Origin: Bacteroidales bacterium
Lineage (GTDB): Bacteria; Bacteroidota; Bacteroidia; Bacteroidales; UBA932
DNA length: 64,000 nucleotides
Reading direction: 5' to 3'
NCBI GenBank assembly: GCA_017616655.1
Contig: JAFZXU010000017.1
Coordinates: 1 to 64,000 of the forward strand
The notes under the pieces were generated by a model. That model was given only the letters and a program-made list of their open reading frames with translations. It ran no database searches and had not been told where the DNA came from. The translations under genes and the position numbers were made by a program. Below are positions 43,874-54,220 of the stretch, one piece after another; position 1 is the first letter of the stretch, and the number at the start of each line of letters is the position of its first letter.

Positions 43874-46576
43874 ATGCGCGGCACCGTTTCAAGATATATG
43901 GTATTCCTGCTGGTCACGGCCCTGATGGCCCTGGCTCCACGCGCCCTGGCGCAGGATACCCTGAAGGTGCAGGCTCCGCCAGAAGTGCAGGCTCCCGATT
44001 CCCTGAAGATGCTGAGGGATTCCCTCACCGTTCCGAGGGATTCGCTGGCTTTTCCGGAGGATTCCCTTTCGAACGGCAGGTATGACGATTCCCTCGCCAA
44101 CGAGACGGTGAAGGGGGCTTTGGAGCGCCCCGCCTTCTCCACCGCCCGCGATTCCGTGATAGAGGACCTTGAAAAGAACATCATCTACTATTTCGGCGAC
44201 GTGACGGCCACCTATGGCGACCTTGAGCTCAAGGCCGACTATATGGCCTACGATATGGACAAGAACATCGTCTTCGCAAAGGGCAGCGTGGATCCCGTCA
44301 CCGACTCCATCATCGGAAAGCCGGTGATGACCGACAAGGGCAAATCCTACACGATGGACGAGGTTTACTACAACTTCACCAGCCAGAAGGCGAAGATCAA
44401 GAATATGGTCACGCAGCAGGACGACGGCCGCCTCCTTGGCGAGAAGCTGAAGCTGATGCCCGACCAGTCCTTCAACATCGCGGGCGGCAAGTACACCGTC
44501 TGCGACGCCGAACACCCCCACTACTACCTGAAGATGACCGCCGCGAAGGTCATTACCGAGCCGAAGCAGAAGACTATGTTCGGACCGGCATACGTAGTCC
44601 TCGGAGACGTGCCGCTGCCCATCGCCCTCCCCTTCGGATTCGTGCCGGAGATGCCCGACCGCGCCAGCGGAATCCTCATCCCGACCTACGGCGACGAGAC
44701 CGCCCGCGGCCTCTATCTCAGGGACCTGGGCTACTCATTCGTGATCGGCGACTTCATGGACATCGCCATTACGGGAGATATCTATTCGTACGGTTCGTGG
44801 GCCACCCGCCTCACCTCCCGCTACAAGAAGCGCTACAAGTACGACGGCTCGCTTAGCATCAATTATTCGGACGATATAACCGGCGAACGCGGCACTCCGA
44901 GCTTCAACGAGTCCACCAACTTCGGAGTCCAGTGGAACCACTCCCAGGACCCCAAGGCAAGACCGGGAACCACATTCCGCGCTTCGGTCAATTTCTCGAG
45001 CCCTTCGAACAACAAATACAACTCCAGCGGCATCCAGGAGAGCCTCCAGAACCAGGCTTCATCCTCCATCTCATACTCCAAGACCTGGAGCAAGATGTCG
45101 CTGTCGTTCAATGCGTTGCACAGCCAGAATTCGCGTGACAGCTCCTACGTCATAACCCTGCCTAACGTCACCTTCAACGTCAACCGTTTCTATCCCTTCA
45201 AGCGCAAGGTGAGGGTCGGAAAGGAGCGCATCTACGAGCAGATCTCCCTCAGCTACAATACCACCTTCCAGAACAAAATCAGCTTCAAGGCGAGCGAGTT
45301 CGGACAGGAGGGATTCCTCAACAAGTTCCAGAACGGAATGACCCACAATTTCCAGATAGGTCTTCCCTCCTTCTCCCTGCTGAAATATTTCCAGTTCTCG
45401 CCCTCGGTCAGCTACGGAATGAACTGGTATTTCAGGGAGCAGCTGAAGCAGTTCAACGAGGAGACCCAAAAGGTGGAAAGCTACTACACCGACATGTTCA
45501 GCACCTTCGGGGTATCGCAGAATTTCTCGGGCGGCATCTCGATGAGCACGCGCATCTACGGTCTGTTCAATTTCGGAAGGAAGAGCAAGCTGCAGGCAGT
45601 CAGGCACATGATCACCCCGTCGGTGAGTTTCAGTTTCAAACCCGAGCTCGGCACCCCCGCAAACGGCTATACCACACTGACTTACACGGACTCAAAGGGG
45701 GTGGTGCACGAGGAGGAATACAACAAGTACAGCGGTATGCTCTACGGTCCTCCGGGCAAGGGAAAGACGGCGGCGATCTCCTTCTCCCTCGGCAACAACC
45801 TGGAGGCGAAGGTGCTCAATTCGAAGGACTCCATCGAGGCGGGAACCAAGAAAATCAAGCTGCTCGACCAGCTTAATTTCGGTGGCTCGTACAATTTCCT
45901 GGCGGATTCGCTGAAGATGTCCACGATCAGCGCCAACGCCAGCACTACCATCTTCGGCAAACTGGGAATCAACGGCAACATGACCCTCGATCCCTATGCC
46001 ATCAACGAGAGGGGGCAGCGCATCAACAAGTTCAATCTACTGAAGACCGGTAAGATAGCCCGCCTGACGAACGCCGGAGCATCCCTCTCCTACTCCATCA
46101 ACGGCGGCGGCGATTACAAGGGCAACGACGGACGCAACGGCAACGGCGATTACGCTAGGGTTTATTATCATCCCGTCACCGGCGAATATATCCCCGGAGG
46201 GTGGGCCTACTATATGAATCCGAATATCCCCTGGTCTTTGCGTTTCGGATACAATTACTCTTTCCAGCGCAGTTACCAGTATTCGAACGAGACGCTGCAA
46301 GTGAAGAACCAGCATACGCAGACGCTCTCGATTTCGGGCAATATCAGGCTCACGAAGGCCCTCGAGGCGACCCTCAACACGGGTATCGACCTGACCAAGA
46401 TGAAGATGACGACGACGCAGCTTTCGGCCGGCTACGACCTGCACTGCTTCGCCATCTCGGTTTCGTGGGTGCCGAACGGCCAGTGGGAGAGCTGGAGTTT
46501 CCGCATCGCCGCGAAAGCCTCCGCCCTCGCCGACCTCCTCCAGTTCAAGAAGGCCAACAGCTACTGGGATAAATAA
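43874..46576 (+). CDS. lptD: LPS-assembly protein LptD (OstA-like barrel)
   Basis: 900 aa. A signal peptide (residues 1-27) is followed by a linker with repeated Asp-Ser-Leu steps (DSLKML, DSLTVP, DSLAFP, DSLSNG, DDSLAN). Next is an OstA/LptA-like beta-jellyroll domain (about 95-215: YYFGDVTATYGDLELKADYM) and then a large barrel rich in aromatic strands. DVPLPIALPFGFVPEMPDRASG is the conserved plug-to-barrel segment. LptD inserts lipopolysaccharide into the outer leaflet. Its stop codon is 2 nt from that of the convergent rho, leaving no room for a separate terminator. Confidence 0.9.
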   Translation: MRGTVSRYMVFLLVTALMALAPRALAQDTLKVQAPPEVQAPDSLKMLRDSLTVPRDSLAFPEDSLSNGRYDDSLANETVKGALERPAFSTARDSVIEDLEKNIIYYFGDVTATYGDLELKADYMAYDMDKNIVFAKGSVDPVTDSIIGKPVMTDKGKSYTMDEVYYNFTSQKAKIKNMVTQQDDGRLLGEKLKLMPDQSFNIAGGKYTVCDAEHPHYYLKMTAAKVITEPKQKTMFGPAYVVLGDVPLPIALPFGFVPEMPDRASGILIPTYGDETARGLYLRDLGYSFVIGDFMDIAITGDIYSYGSWATRLTSRYKKRYKYDGSLSINYSDDITGERGTPSFNESTNFGVQWNHSQDPKARPGTTFRASVNFSSPSNNKYNSSGIQESLQNQASSSISYSKTWSKMSLSFNALHSQNSRDSSYVITLPNVTFNVNRFYPFKRKVRVGKERIYEQISLSYNTTFQNKISFKASEFGQEGFLNKFQNGMTHNFQIGLPSFSLLKYFQFSPSVSYGMNWYFREQLKQFNEETQKVESYYTDMFSTFGVSQNFSGGISMSTRIYGLFNFGRKSKLQAVRHMITPSVSFSFKPELGTPANGYTTLTYTDSKGVVHEEEYNKYSGMLYGPPGKGKTAAISFSLGNNLEAKVLNSKDSIEAGTKKIKLLDQLNFGGSYNFLADSLKMSTISANASTTIFGKLGINGNMTLDPYAINERGQRINKFNLLKTGKIARLTNAGASLSYSINGGGDYKGNDGRNGNGDYARVYYHPVTGEYIPGGWAYYMNPNIPWSLRFGYNYSFQRSYQYSNETLQVKNQHTQTLSISGNIRLTKALEATLNTGIDLTKMKMTTTQLSAGYDLHCFAISVSWVPNGQWESWSFRIAAKASALADLLQFKKANSYWDK

Positions 46577-46578
46577 AA

Positions 46579-48339
46579 CTACTGTAATTTATCTCCGTTC
46601 ATGGAGATGAGGAACTCGTAGTTGTCGGCGGTCTTTTCGAGGCGGGTCTTCATGAACTCCATAGCCTCCACTGAGGTCATGTCCGAGAGATAATTCCTGA
46701 GGATCCAGACGCGCTGCAGATACTCCTGGCTGTAGAGCAGATCGTCGCGGCGGGTGGAACTGAGAGTGACGTCCACTGCCGGGAAGATGCGCTTGTTGGA
46801 GAGCTTGCGGTCGAGCTGGAGCTCCAGGTTGCCGGTGCCCTTGAATTCCTCGAAGATAACGTCATCCATCTTGGAGCCGGTCTCGGTGAGGGCCGTAGCC
46901 AGAATCGTCAGCGAACCGCCGTTCTCTATATTGCGGGCCGCTCCGAAGAAACGCTTCGGCTTCTGGAGGGCGTTGGCATCCACACCTCCGGAAAGGATCT
47001 TGCCGGAAGCGGGCTGCACGGTATTGAAGGCACGCGCGAGACGGGTGATGGAGTCGAGCAGGATGACCACGTCATGGCCGCACTCGACAAGCCTCTTGGC
47101 CTTCTCGAGAACCATGTTCGAAACCTTCACGTGATGCTCCGCAGGCTCGTCGAAGGTGGAGGCAATGACCTCGGCCTTGACGCTGCGCTCCATATCGGTG
47201 ACCTCCTCGGGACGCTCGTCGATGAGCAGCACAATCATGTAAACCTCGGGATGGTTATCCGCGATGGCATTGGCTATATCCTTGAGCAGCACCGTCTTAC
47301 CGGTCTTGGGCTGCGCCACGATAAGACCGCGCTGGCCTTTTCCGATCGGGGTGAAGAGATCCACCACGCGGATGGAGATATTGCTGTTGTGGCCGTGGCC
47401 GGTGAGGTTGAACTTCTGGTCGGGGAAGAGCGGGGTGAGAAAGTCGAAGGGAACGCGGTCGCGCACGAAGGCGGGCTCGCGGCCGTTGATCTTCTTGACC
47501 TTAAGCAGCGGGAAATACTTCTCTCCCTCGCGGGGCGGACGGATCTCGCCGAGGATGGTGTCTCCGGTCTTGAGAGCGTAAGTCTTTATCTGCGCCTGGG
47601 ACACATAGATATCGTCGGGAGAGTTCAGGTAATTGTAATCGGAAGAACGGAGGAAGCCGTAACCGTCGGGCATGAGCTCCAGGACGCCCATCGCCTCTAC
47701 GACACCCTCGAACTCGAAGCGGGGCTTGGGAGGCTGCTGGGGCTGAGGCTGCTGCTGGGGACGCTGCTGGCCGTTGTTCTGCTGATGACGCTGCTCCTGG
47801 GCCTTGGGCTGTGCGGGAGCGGCAGGAGCCTTCTCCTCCTGTGCGGCGGGAGCCGGCTCAACCTTGGCCTCCTGCTGTGCAGCGGCCTTGGGTTTGCGCC
47901 CCCTCTTCTTGGGCTGGGGCTGATCCGCAGCAGCGGGAACAGCTTCAGCAGCAGGTTTCTCTGCTGCGGGCTTCTCGGGAGCGGGAGCGGACTGCTCGGC
48001 GGGGGCGTTCTTCTTGGGACGGCCGCGGCGCTTTGCCGCAGGCTGCTCCGCAGGAGCCGGAGCAGGTTCAGAAGCGGGCTTTTCAGCCTTCGGGTTCTCT
48101 GCCGCAGGAGCCTCGACAGGTGTCGAAGCAGCCACCGGCTGGCTCTTTGAAACCTTTATCCTCTGACGCTGTTTCTTGGGACGGGGATTCTCGCGGCTCT
48201 GAATGGCCTGCTCGTCCAATATGGTGTAAATCAAATCTTCCGGAGCGATGGACTGAGGTTTTGCAATGTTCAGATCCTTCGCAATAGCATACAAGTCTTC
48301 CTGACTTTTCTTGCTTAATTCAATTATGTCGTACATCAA
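46579..48339 (-). CDS. rho: Transcription termination factor Rho with long disordered insertion
   Basis: 586 aa from the ATG at 48339 ([20 protein letters not shown]), the standard Rho N-terminus; the ATG seven codons earlier is less likely. Residues 1-45 form the N-terminal helix bundle. About residues 50-205 are an insertion rich in Ala, Pro, Glu, Lys and Gln ([30 protein letters not shown] with AT-hook-like [12 protein letters not shown] steps, then a Gln/Pro-rich tail). The cold-shock RNA-binding domain ([13 protein letters not shown]) and the ATPase follow: [31 protein letters not shown]. Length is typical for Bacteroidota Rho. Confidence 0.95.
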   Translation of the reverse strand: MMYDIIELSKKSQEDLYAIAKDLNIAKPQSIAPEDLIYTILDEQAIQSRENPRPKKQRQRIKVSKSQPVAASTPVEAPAAENPKAEKPASEPAPAPAEQPAAKRRGRPKKNAPAEQSAPAPEKPAAEKPAAEAVPAAADQPQPKKRGRKPKAAAQQEAKVEPAPAAQEEKAPAAPAQPKAQEQRHQQNNGQQRPQQQPQPQQPPKPRFEFEGVVEAMGVLELMPDGYGFLRSSDYNYLNSPDDIYVSQAQIKTYALKTGDTILGEIRPPREGEKYFPLLKVKKINGREPAFVRDRVPFDFLTPLFPDQKFNLTGHGHNSNISIRVVDLFTPIGKGQRGLIVAQPKTGKTVLLKDIANAIADNHPEVYMIVLLIDERPEEVTDMERSVKAEVIASTFDEPAEHHVKVSNMVLEKAKRLVECGHDVVILLDSITRLARAFNTVQPASGKILSGGVDANALQKPKRFFGAARNIENGGSLTILATALTETGSKMDDVIFEEFKGTGNLELQLDRKLSNKRIFPAVDVTLSSTRRDDLLYSQEYLQRVWILRNYLSDMTSVEAMEFMKTRLEKTADNYEFLISMNGDKLQ

Positions 48340-48391
48340 AAAATGGATTGAAGGAAGCATCCGAATGGAAGCATTTCCCTTAAATGTGGTT

Positions 48392-48399
48392 CAAAGATA
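48392..48399 (-). promoter_or_regulatory. Promoter -7 box of rho
   Basis: TATCTTTG on the minus strand, 52 nt before the rho ATG. The clpX terminator lies just upstream. Confidence 0.7.
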
Positions 48400-48420
48400 T
48401 ATCTATTAAATGAAAAATCA

Positions 48421-48451
48421 AAAAAAAATCCGCAGACATCAGTCCGCGGAT
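48421..48451 (-). terminator. Terminator of the tig-clpP-clpX operon, overlapping the clpX stop
   Basis: ATCCGCGGAC (48451-48442) pairs with GTCTGCGGAT (48437-48428) with one internal mismatch. The loop TGAT carries the clpX TGA. A run of A on the plus strand (48421-48428) gives the U-run. Confidence 0.85.
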
Positions 48452-49698
48452 CCTATCATCTTGCCGGCGAATTTCGCCACCTTCTCCTTCGCATATTCCA
48501 GCGTAACGGTCAGCGTCTTTTTGCTGGCAGTCGGCGCATCGAACATCGCGTCCAGCATAATGGCCTCGCATATCGAGCGGAGTCCGCGGGCGCCGAGTTT
48601 GTATTCTATCGCCGTATCCACAATATAATCAAGCACTTCCGGCTTCACCTTCAGCTTGATTCCGTCCAGCGCGAAAATCTCCTGATACTGCTTGATGAGC
48701 GCGTTTTTGGGTTTCACCAGGATGGAATGGAGGCTGTCGCGGTCGAGGGGGTTGAGATGAGCAAGGACCGGAAGGCGGCCGATTATCTCCGGAATCAGGC
48801 CGTAGGAACGGAGATCCTGCGGAGCTATATATTGTATAAGGTTGTTGCGGTCGATCTTCGCGCGGTCCTTCTGTGCGCCGAAGCCGATGACCTGAGTGTT
48901 GAGCCTCTGCGCTATATCGCGGTCGATGCCTTCGAAGGCGCCGCCGCAAATGAAGAGGATATTCTCCGTATTGACGGTGATGAACTTCTGCTCGGGGTGC
49001 TTGCGGCCGCCCTGGGGAGGCACGTTCACGAGGCTGCCCTCCAGAATCTTGAGGAGCGCCTGCTGCACGCCCTCGCCGGAGACGTCGCGGGTGATTGAGG
49101 GGTTGTCGCTCTTGCGGGCGATCTTGTCGATCTCGTCGATGAAGACGATGCCCTTCTCGGCAAGCTGCACATTGTAGTCGGCATCCTGGAGCAGGCGGGT
49201 CAGGATGCTCTCCACGTCCTCTCCCACATAGCCCGCCTCCGTAAGAACCGTGGCGTCCACGATGGCGAAAGGCACGTTGAGCATCTTGGCGATAGTCCTG
49301 GCCAGCAGGGTTTTACCAGTTCCGGTAGGTCCCACCAGCAGAATGTTGGACTTCTCTATCAAATCCTGCCCCTTCTTGAGGCCGATACGCTTGTAATGGT
49401 TGTAAACCGCAACAGCCAGGGTCTTCTTGGCATCCTCCTGCCCTATCACGTACTGGTCGAGGAACTCCTTGATCTCTCGGGGCTTGAGGGTTCGCTGCTC
49501 GCCCTTGATGCGTCCGTTCGTCTCGATGTGGGACTCCTCCTCACCGAATGCCTCCTTGCAGTACTGGTAGGCCATGGCGGCGCAGTCGGAGCAGATAGAG
49601 GCATTCCCCGCCGTGATCAGCAGGTCCACCTCGTCCTGAGAACGGCCGCAGAAATCGCAGCGGCGAAGGCCCTCGTCCTTCTTCTCCTTGTCTGACAT
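48439..49698 (-). CDS. clpX: ATP-dependent protease ATP-binding subunit ClpX
   Basis: 419 aa. The N-terminal zinc-binding domain with four Cys ([12 protein letters not shown] ... ASICSDCA) recognises substrates and adaptors. The AAA+ core has Walker [15 protein letters not shown], Walker [13 protein letters not shown] and an IGF-like loop region for ClpP docking (VIGFGAQKD). It unfolds proteins for ClpP. The ATG shares one base with the clpP stop (TAATG), giving tight coupling; the stop codon lies in the terminator loop. Confidence 0.97.
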   Translation of the reverse strand: MSDKEKKDEGLRRCDFCGRSQDEVDLLITAGNASICSDCAAMAYQYCKEAFGEEESHIETNGRIKGEQRTLKPREIKEFLDQYVIGQEDAKKTLAVAVYNHYKRIGLKKGQDLIEKSNILLVGPTGTGKTLLARTIAKMLNVPFAIVDATVLTEAGYVGEDVESILTRLLQDADYNVQLAEKGIVFIDEIDKIARKSDNPSITRDVSGEGVQQALLKILEGSLVNVPPQGGRKHPEQKFITVNTENILFICGGAFEGIDRDIAQRLNTQVIGFGAQKDRAKIDRNNLIQYIAPQDLRSYGLIPEIIGRLPVLAHLNPLDRDSLHSILVKPKNALIKQYQEIFALDGIKLKVKPEVLDYIVDTAIEYKLGARGLRSICEAIMLDAMFDAPTASKKTLTVTLEYAKEKVAKFAGKMIGSAD

Positions 49699-50363
49699 TA
49701 CTTCTTTCTCTTGATGATTTCGTCGACCATTCCGTAGTCGAGCGCCTCCTGGGCCGACATCCAGAAGTCGCGGTCCGCATCGCGGGTAATCTCCTCAAGG
49801 CTCTTGCCGGTATGCTCCACAAGGATGTCGTAGAGTTCCGCCTTCAGTTTGAGGATCTCCCTGGCAGTGATTTCGATATCGGATGCCTGTCCCTCTGCGC
49901 CTCCCATCGGCTGATGGATCATTACGCGGGAGTGAGGCAGTATGCTGCGCTTGCCCTTGGTGCCGGCCGCCAGCAGCACGGAAGCCATCGAAGCGGCCAT
50001 TCCGGTGCAGACGGTAGCCACGTCGGCATTGATACTCTGCATCGTGTCGTAGATGGCCAGGCCGGAATAGACCACGCCGCCCGGGGAGTTGATGTAGAGC
50101 GTTATATCGCTGTCCGACCCGTTGGAATCGAGAAACAGCAGCTGCGCCTGGATGATGTTCGCAACGTCGTCGTTGATGCCGCAGCCGAGGAAGATGATGC
50201 GGTCCATCATCAGTCGGCTGAAAACGTCCATCTGCGCCACGTTCAGGGCGCGCTCCTCTATGATGGTGGGATTGATGTAGTTGTCATATACGGAGGCGAT
50301 GCGGGAGAGCTTCGATGAGCTGATGCCGCAATGCTTCACCGCGTATTTCTCGAATTCGGTCAT
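49698..50363 (-). CDS. clpP: ATP-dependent Clp protease proteolytic subunit
   Basis: 221 aa serine peptidase. Catalytic Ser125 in GMAASMAS and His150 in [10 protein letters not shown] are visible, with the Asp expected in the [11 protein letters not shown] region. [16 protein letters not shown] is the oxyanion strand. It forms tetradecameric chambers with ClpX. The N-terminal 25 residues ([19 protein letters not shown]) are the extension usual for Bacteroidota. It follows tig by 21 nt. Confidence 0.97.
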   Translation of the reverse strand: MTEFEKYAVKHCGISSSKLSRIASVYDNYINPTIIEERALNVAQMDVFSRLMMDRIIFLGCGINDDVANIIQAQLLFLDSNGSDSDITLYINSPGGVVYSGLAIYDTMQSINADVATVCTGMAASMASVLLAAGTKGKRSILPHSRVMIHQPMGGAEGQASDIEITAREILKLKAELYDILVEHTGKSLEEITRDADRDFWMSAQEALDYGMVDEIIKRKK

Positions 50364-50384
50364 ATTAGTCTTATGTTTAAGTGG

Positions 50385-51707
50385 TTATGCGGTAAGCTCG
50401 CGCATTTTCTCGAGGGAGACTTTCTTGGTATCGAGGGTCGCGGTCTTGCGGACATAGTCGAGTACGAGGTCGTCTTCGACCTTCTCCACCACGCGGCGGA
50501 CCTGCTGCTCGTCCTTGAGCATGTTCTGCGCATACTGAGTGAGCATCTCGTCGGGAGTGTTGCCCATTCCGTACATCGCGAACTGGTATGCGGTCATCTT
50601 CTTTGCCTCGTCCAGGACAGCCTCCTTGGTCACCTGGAGTTTCTGCGCCTTGATTATCTCGCTGCGGATCATATCCCAGCGGAAGTCCTTTGCGAAGAGG
50701 TCGTACTCCTTCTCGATCTCCTCCATGGTGAACTTGCCGTCGTTGGCCTCGAGGAGCCAGCGCTTCATGAAGGCGTCGGGCAGGCTGATATCCGCCTTCT
50801 TGATGAGATACTCCTTGGCGTCGATCATGAAGCGGTATTCGCTCTCCTGTGCATATTCGCCTTCGAGGCGCTCCTTGACTGCGGCGTCGAATTCCTCTTC
50901 GGTCTTGACCTTGCCCTCTCCGAAGATGTTGTCGTAGGTCTGCTGGTTGAGTTTGGCGTTGACGAAGGTCTTGACCTCTGTTACGGTCATCTTCCACACT
51001 GCGGGAAGAGTTGCAACCTCTTCCTTCTTCACGTGGAACATCGCTGCGCGGTCAGCCTCGTTTTCGAAGGTCTTGACGATGTCCACGTCGCGGACGTCAC
51101 CCTTCTTGAGGCCCACGAAGGAAGCCTTGATTTCCTCGTCCTTGATGCTGCGGAGGGCCACATAGGCCTTCTCGACCTTGCTGTCGCCAGCTTCGAAGTC
51201 GGCGATCACGAAGTCGTCGGCCTTGGCTGCCTTGCCGGTTTCGAGGGTGCCGAACTGCTTGAGCAGGTTGGACTTGTAATCCTTGAGGGCCTTTGCTGAA
51301 GTGGCTACGTTATAGAAGGGAATCTTGTCTTCCTTCGATACGCTCACCTCCACCTTGGGTGCAAGCGCGATGTCGAAATCGAAGGTAAAGGTATCCGGAT
51401 CGTCCCAGTTGTTCTTGGACTCCTTCTCGCTCGGAAGGGGTTCGCCGAGAATCTTGAGTTTCTTGTCCTCGATGAATTTGTTGAGCTGTTCGCTCACGAT
51501 GGTGTTGATAACCTCGGCAAGCGCCGCTCCGCCGTGGATCTTCTCTATCAGCGACATGGGGGCCATTCCCTTGCGGAAGCCCTTCAGTTCCGCAGTGCGG
51601 CGGAATTCATTCAGTTTCTTCTTCCTGGCCTCAGCCCAGTCTTCCTTCTCGAGCTTGATGGTGACGGTCAGATTGAGATCGTCAACTTTTTTCTGTCTTA
51701 CGTTCAT
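50385..51707 (-). CDS. tig: Trigger factor
   Basis: 440 aa ribosome-bound chaperone and prolyl isomerase. The N-terminal ribosome-binding domain has the signature GFRKGMAPMSLIEK (usually GFRxGKxP) at about residues 40-53. An FKBP-like domain covers about 150-250 and the helical C-terminal chaperone arms follow. It heads the classic tig-clpP-clpX order, with the promoter about 37 nt upstream. Confidence 0.93.
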   Translation of the reverse strand: MNVRQKKVDDLNLTVTIKLEKEDWAEARKKKLNEFRRTAELKGFRKGMAPMSLIEKIHGGAALAEVINTIVSEQLNKFIEDKKLKILGEPLPSEKESKNNWDDPDTFTFDFDIALAPKVEVSVSKEDKIPFYNVATSAKALKDYKSNLLKQFGTLETGKAAKADDFVIADFEAGDSKVEKAYVALRSIKDEEIKASFVGLKKGDVRDVDIVKTFENEADRAAMFHVKKEEVATLPAVWKMTVTEVKTFVNAKLNQQTYDNIFGEGKVKTEEEFDAAVKERLEGEYAQESEYRFMIDAKEYLIKKADISLPDAFMKRWLLEANDGKFTMEEIEKEYDLFAKDFRWDMIRSEIIKAQKLQVTKEAVLDEAKKMTAYQFAMYGMGNTPDEMLTQYAQNMLKDEQQVRRVVEKVEDDLVLDYVRKTATLDTKKVSLEKMRELTA

Positions 51708-51743
51708 TTTATCGTTTGATTGTTTCTATTCCTTAAAGAGGTG

Positions 51744-51751
51744 CAAAAGTA
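51744..51751 (-). promoter_or_regulatory. Promoter -7 box of tig
   Basis: TACTTTTG on the minus strand, 36 nt before the tig ATG, fits TAnnTTTG. It is divergent from the M20 dipeptidase promoter. Confidence 0.65.
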
Positions 51752-51764
51752 ATAAAAAAATGAG

Positions 51765-51772
51765 TATCTTTG
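51765..51772 (+). promoter_or_regulatory. Promoter -7 box of the M20 dipeptidase gene
   Basis: TATCTTTG, 49 nt before the ATG at 51822. It is back to back with the tig promoter. Confidence 0.7.
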
Positions 51773-51821
51773 TAAGAATCCGGAAACGGAAACCAAAAAC
51801 GTTTATTTAAAACCCAAATCA

Positions 51822-53174
51822 ATGGAGATCAAACAATACATCGAGAAAAACAAAGATCGTTTTTTTGAGGAACTCTTTGAGGTTCTGAGGATTCCGTCGG
51901 TAAGCTCGGATCCGGAACATAAGAAGGACATGCGCCGCTGCGCCAAGAAGCTGGCCGAACTGGTAAAGGCCGCAGGCGCCGACAAGGTCGAGATCTGCGA
52001 GACCGCCGGCAACCCGGTAGTCTATGCCGAAAAGAAGGTCGACCCGAAACTCCCCACCGTGCTGGTCTACGGCCACTATGACGTACAGCCCGCCGAGCCG
52101 CTGGAGCTCTGGAAAACAGACCCTTACGAGCCCGTCATCAAAGATGGCGCCATCTGGGGACGCGGAGCCAACGACGACAAAGGCCAGAGTTTCATGCACA
52201 TCAAGGCATTCGAATACCTCGTCAAGGAGGGCAAGCTCCGCCACAACATCAAATTCCTGCTCGAGGGCGAGGAGGAGATCGGCTCTCCCAGCCTCGGCCC
52301 CTGGATCAAGGCCAACAAGCGCAAGCTCGCCTGCGACACCATATTGATCTCCGACACCACGCAGAAGGCTGAGGACGTTCCTTCCATCTGCACCGGAATG
52401 CGCGGCATGACCTATATGGAGGTCACCGTCCGCGGCCCGAAAATGGACGTTCACTCCGGCCACTACGGCGGTGCCATTTACAACCCCATCCAGGCCCTCT
52501 GCGACATGATATCGTCCCTCATCGACAAGGACGGACACGTCACCGTCAAGGGCTTCTACGACGATGTCGAGGAACTCAGCCGCAAGGACCGCAAGATGCT
52601 CGGCCGGGTTCCCTTCAGCGAGGAGGAATTCAAGGCCGGCGTCGGCATCAACGGAGTCAAGGGCGAGAAAGGCTACACCACCTCGGAGCGCACATCAATC
52701 CGCCCCTGCCTCGACGTCAACGGCATCTGGGGCGGACATTACACCCAGGGCTCCAAGACCATCATCGCATCCGAGGCTCACGCCAAAATCTCGATGCGCC
52801 TCGTCCCCTACCAGGACAGCGAGAAGATCACCAAACTCTTCGCAAAGCACTTCAAGGCCATCACCCCGAAGGGCGTCACCAGCGAGGTGAAATTCTGCCA
52901 CGGCGGAGAATGCTTCGTCACTCCGCTCGGCTCGAAGGAGTATGCCGCTGCCGCAAAGGCAATGAAGGAGGTTTACGGAATGGATCCGATGCCCTACCGC
53001 GGAGGCGGCAGCATCACCGTCATCGCAACGGCGCAGAAGGTGCTCAAGGCCACCCCTACCCTGCTCGGATTCGGCCTGGAGCGCGACTTGATCCACTCCC
53101 CGAACGAAAGCTACCTGCTCAAGCAGTTCTATCGCGGAATCGAAACCATAGTCGGCTTCTATAAATACTACTAA
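51822..53174 (+). CDS. M20 family dipeptidase
   Basis: 450 aa metallopeptidase of the M20 dipeptidase group. VLVYGHYDVQPAEP holds the first metal His and the catalytic Asp, WGRGANDDKGQ the bridging Asp, and LEGEEEIGSP the catalytic and metal Glu. A dimerisation domain (about 205-350) precedes a C-terminal part with the last His near LIHSPNESY. It hydrolyses dipeptides in the cytoplasm; no signal peptide is seen. It may be cotranscribed with the small secreted protein gene 12 nt downstream. Confidence 0.92.
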   Translation: MEIKQYIEKNKDRFFEELFEVLRIPSVSSDPEHKKDMRRCAKKLAELVKAAGADKVEICETAGNPVVYAEKKVDPKLPTVLVYGHYDVQPAEPLELWKTDPYEPVIKDGAIWGRGANDDKGQSFMHIKAFEYLVKEGKLRHNIKFLLEGEEEIGSPSLGPWIKANKRKLACDTILISDTTQKAEDVPSICTGMRGMTYMEVTVRGPKMDVHSGHYGGAIYNPIQALCDMISSLIDKDGHVTVKGFYDDVEELSRKDRKMLGRVPFSEEEFKAGVGINGVKGEKGYTTSERTSIRPCLDVNGIWGGHYTQGSKTIIASEAHAKISMRLVPYQDSEKITKLFAKHFKAITPKGVTSEVKFCHGGECFVTPLGSKEYAAAAKAMKEVYGMDPMPYRGGGSITVIATAQKVLKATPTLLGFGLERDLIHSPNESYLLKQFYRGIETIVGFYKYY

Positions 53175-53186
53175 TAATAAAATGCC

Positions 53187-53690
53187 ATGAAAAGGTTCTT
53201 CTTACTGTTTTCAATCAGTCTGATGCTGCTGGCTGCGGCATCTGGTACTGCCGCAGGACAGGTGAACTTCGTCAGCAAATACTCTTCTTGCGAAAGGGCG
53301 GATACGGTGCAGATAGGGCGCAGGATGTTCTACTCGCTGGTATCCGTCACCGGTTTCGACAAGCAGACAAGACAGCTGATGAAGAACCTCAATGTCGGCA
53401 GGGTCGTCTATCTCAACATGCTGGAGTGCTCGCAGGAGGACTGCGCAGCGCTCGACGCCGAGGTACGCAAAGCTGCGGAATCAGGCCATTATGTCGCCCT
53501 CGACTCCACTTCCATCGAACTGGGAAAGGTCTCGATGCTCTTCTATGTGGACAACGACCACATAAAGCAGATGGTGATGTACACGCCGCCGCCCAAGACA
53601 TCTCTTATCCAGATAGGGTGCTACGCCAATGTTTCGGCCCTCAGCACCAGAAAACCAGGTGAAGGCGGGGAGGCCGAAAAGAAAGAGTGA
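53187..53690 (+). CDS. Secreted protein of unknown function
   Basis: 167 aa. The signal peptide (MKRFFLLFSISLMLLAAASG) is cleaved after about residue 24. The mature part has a DTVQIGRRMFYSLVSVTG segment and a short two-domain pattern of helices and strands, ending in a charged GEGGEAEKKE tail. It resembles DUF4252-like exported proteins of Bacteroidota, but I do not recognise it firmly. Its stop codon overlaps the start of the first chromate-transporter gene (ATGA-type overlap), so it is cotranslated with that pair. Confidence 0.65.
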   Translation: MKRFFLLFSISLMLLAAASGTAAGQVNFVSKYSSCERADTVQIGRRMFYSLVSVTGFDKQTRQLMKNLNVGRVVYLNMLECSQEDCAALDAEVRKAAESGHYVALDSTSIELGKVSMLFYVDNDHIKQMVMYTPPPKTSLIQIGCYANVSALSTRKPGEGGEAEKKE

Positions 53691-54220
53691 TGCTCTGGCA
53701 ACTGTTCTGGAGTTTCTTCAAGATCGGCGCCTTCACCTTCGGAAGCGGCTACGCCATGATTCCGATGATAGAGAAGGAGGTCGTGGACAGGAAGAAGTGG
53801 TTCGGGAGCGAGGATTTCTATAATCACCTCGCTCTCGCCCAATCTTCACCCGGCCCGATCGCACTCAATACCGCCGTCTTCGTGGGTTACCGCCAGAAGG
53901 GCTGGATCGGGGCGCTGACAGCAGTGCTCGGAACGGTAATTCCCTGTTTCACAATCATTCTGGTTATCGCGATGTTCCTTGGGGACATCCGGGGAAACGA
54001 GTACGTGGAGGCCGCATTCCGCGGCATCAGGCCCGCAGTCGTGGCCCTTATCGCGGTGCCCTGCGTCAGGATGCTGAAGCCGCTCAAGTGGCCCCTGATA
54101 CTGCTCGGAATCGCAGCTGCGCTAGTTATCTGGCAGACCAGCATCTCCCCCATCTGGTTCATAATCGCCGGAGCGGTTGCAGGCATAATCGAAGTTCTGG
54201 TAAAAGCGCCGAAAGAATGA
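53687..54220 (+). CDS. chrA: Chromate transporter, first half-size subunit
   Basis: 177 aa with about five transmembrane segments: a single CHR domain with FFKIGAFTFGSGYAMIPMIE (N-terminal signature) and AQSSPGPIALNTAVFVGY (the PGP motif). Short CHR proteins come as tandem pairs that form the equivalent of one long ChrA, an anion exporter. The family is named for chromate, but the natural substrate in an anaerobe is uncertain. The stop overlaps the next gene as ATGA. Confidence 0.9.
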   Translation: MMLWQLFWSFFKIGAFTFGSGYAMIPMIEKEVVDRKKWFGSEDFYNHLALAQSSPGPIALNTAVFVGYRQKGWIGALTAVLGTVIPCFTIILVIAMFLGDIRGNEYVEAAFRGIRPAVVALIAVPCVRMLKPLKWPLILLGIAAALVIWQTSISPIWFIIAGAVAGIIEVLVKAPKE

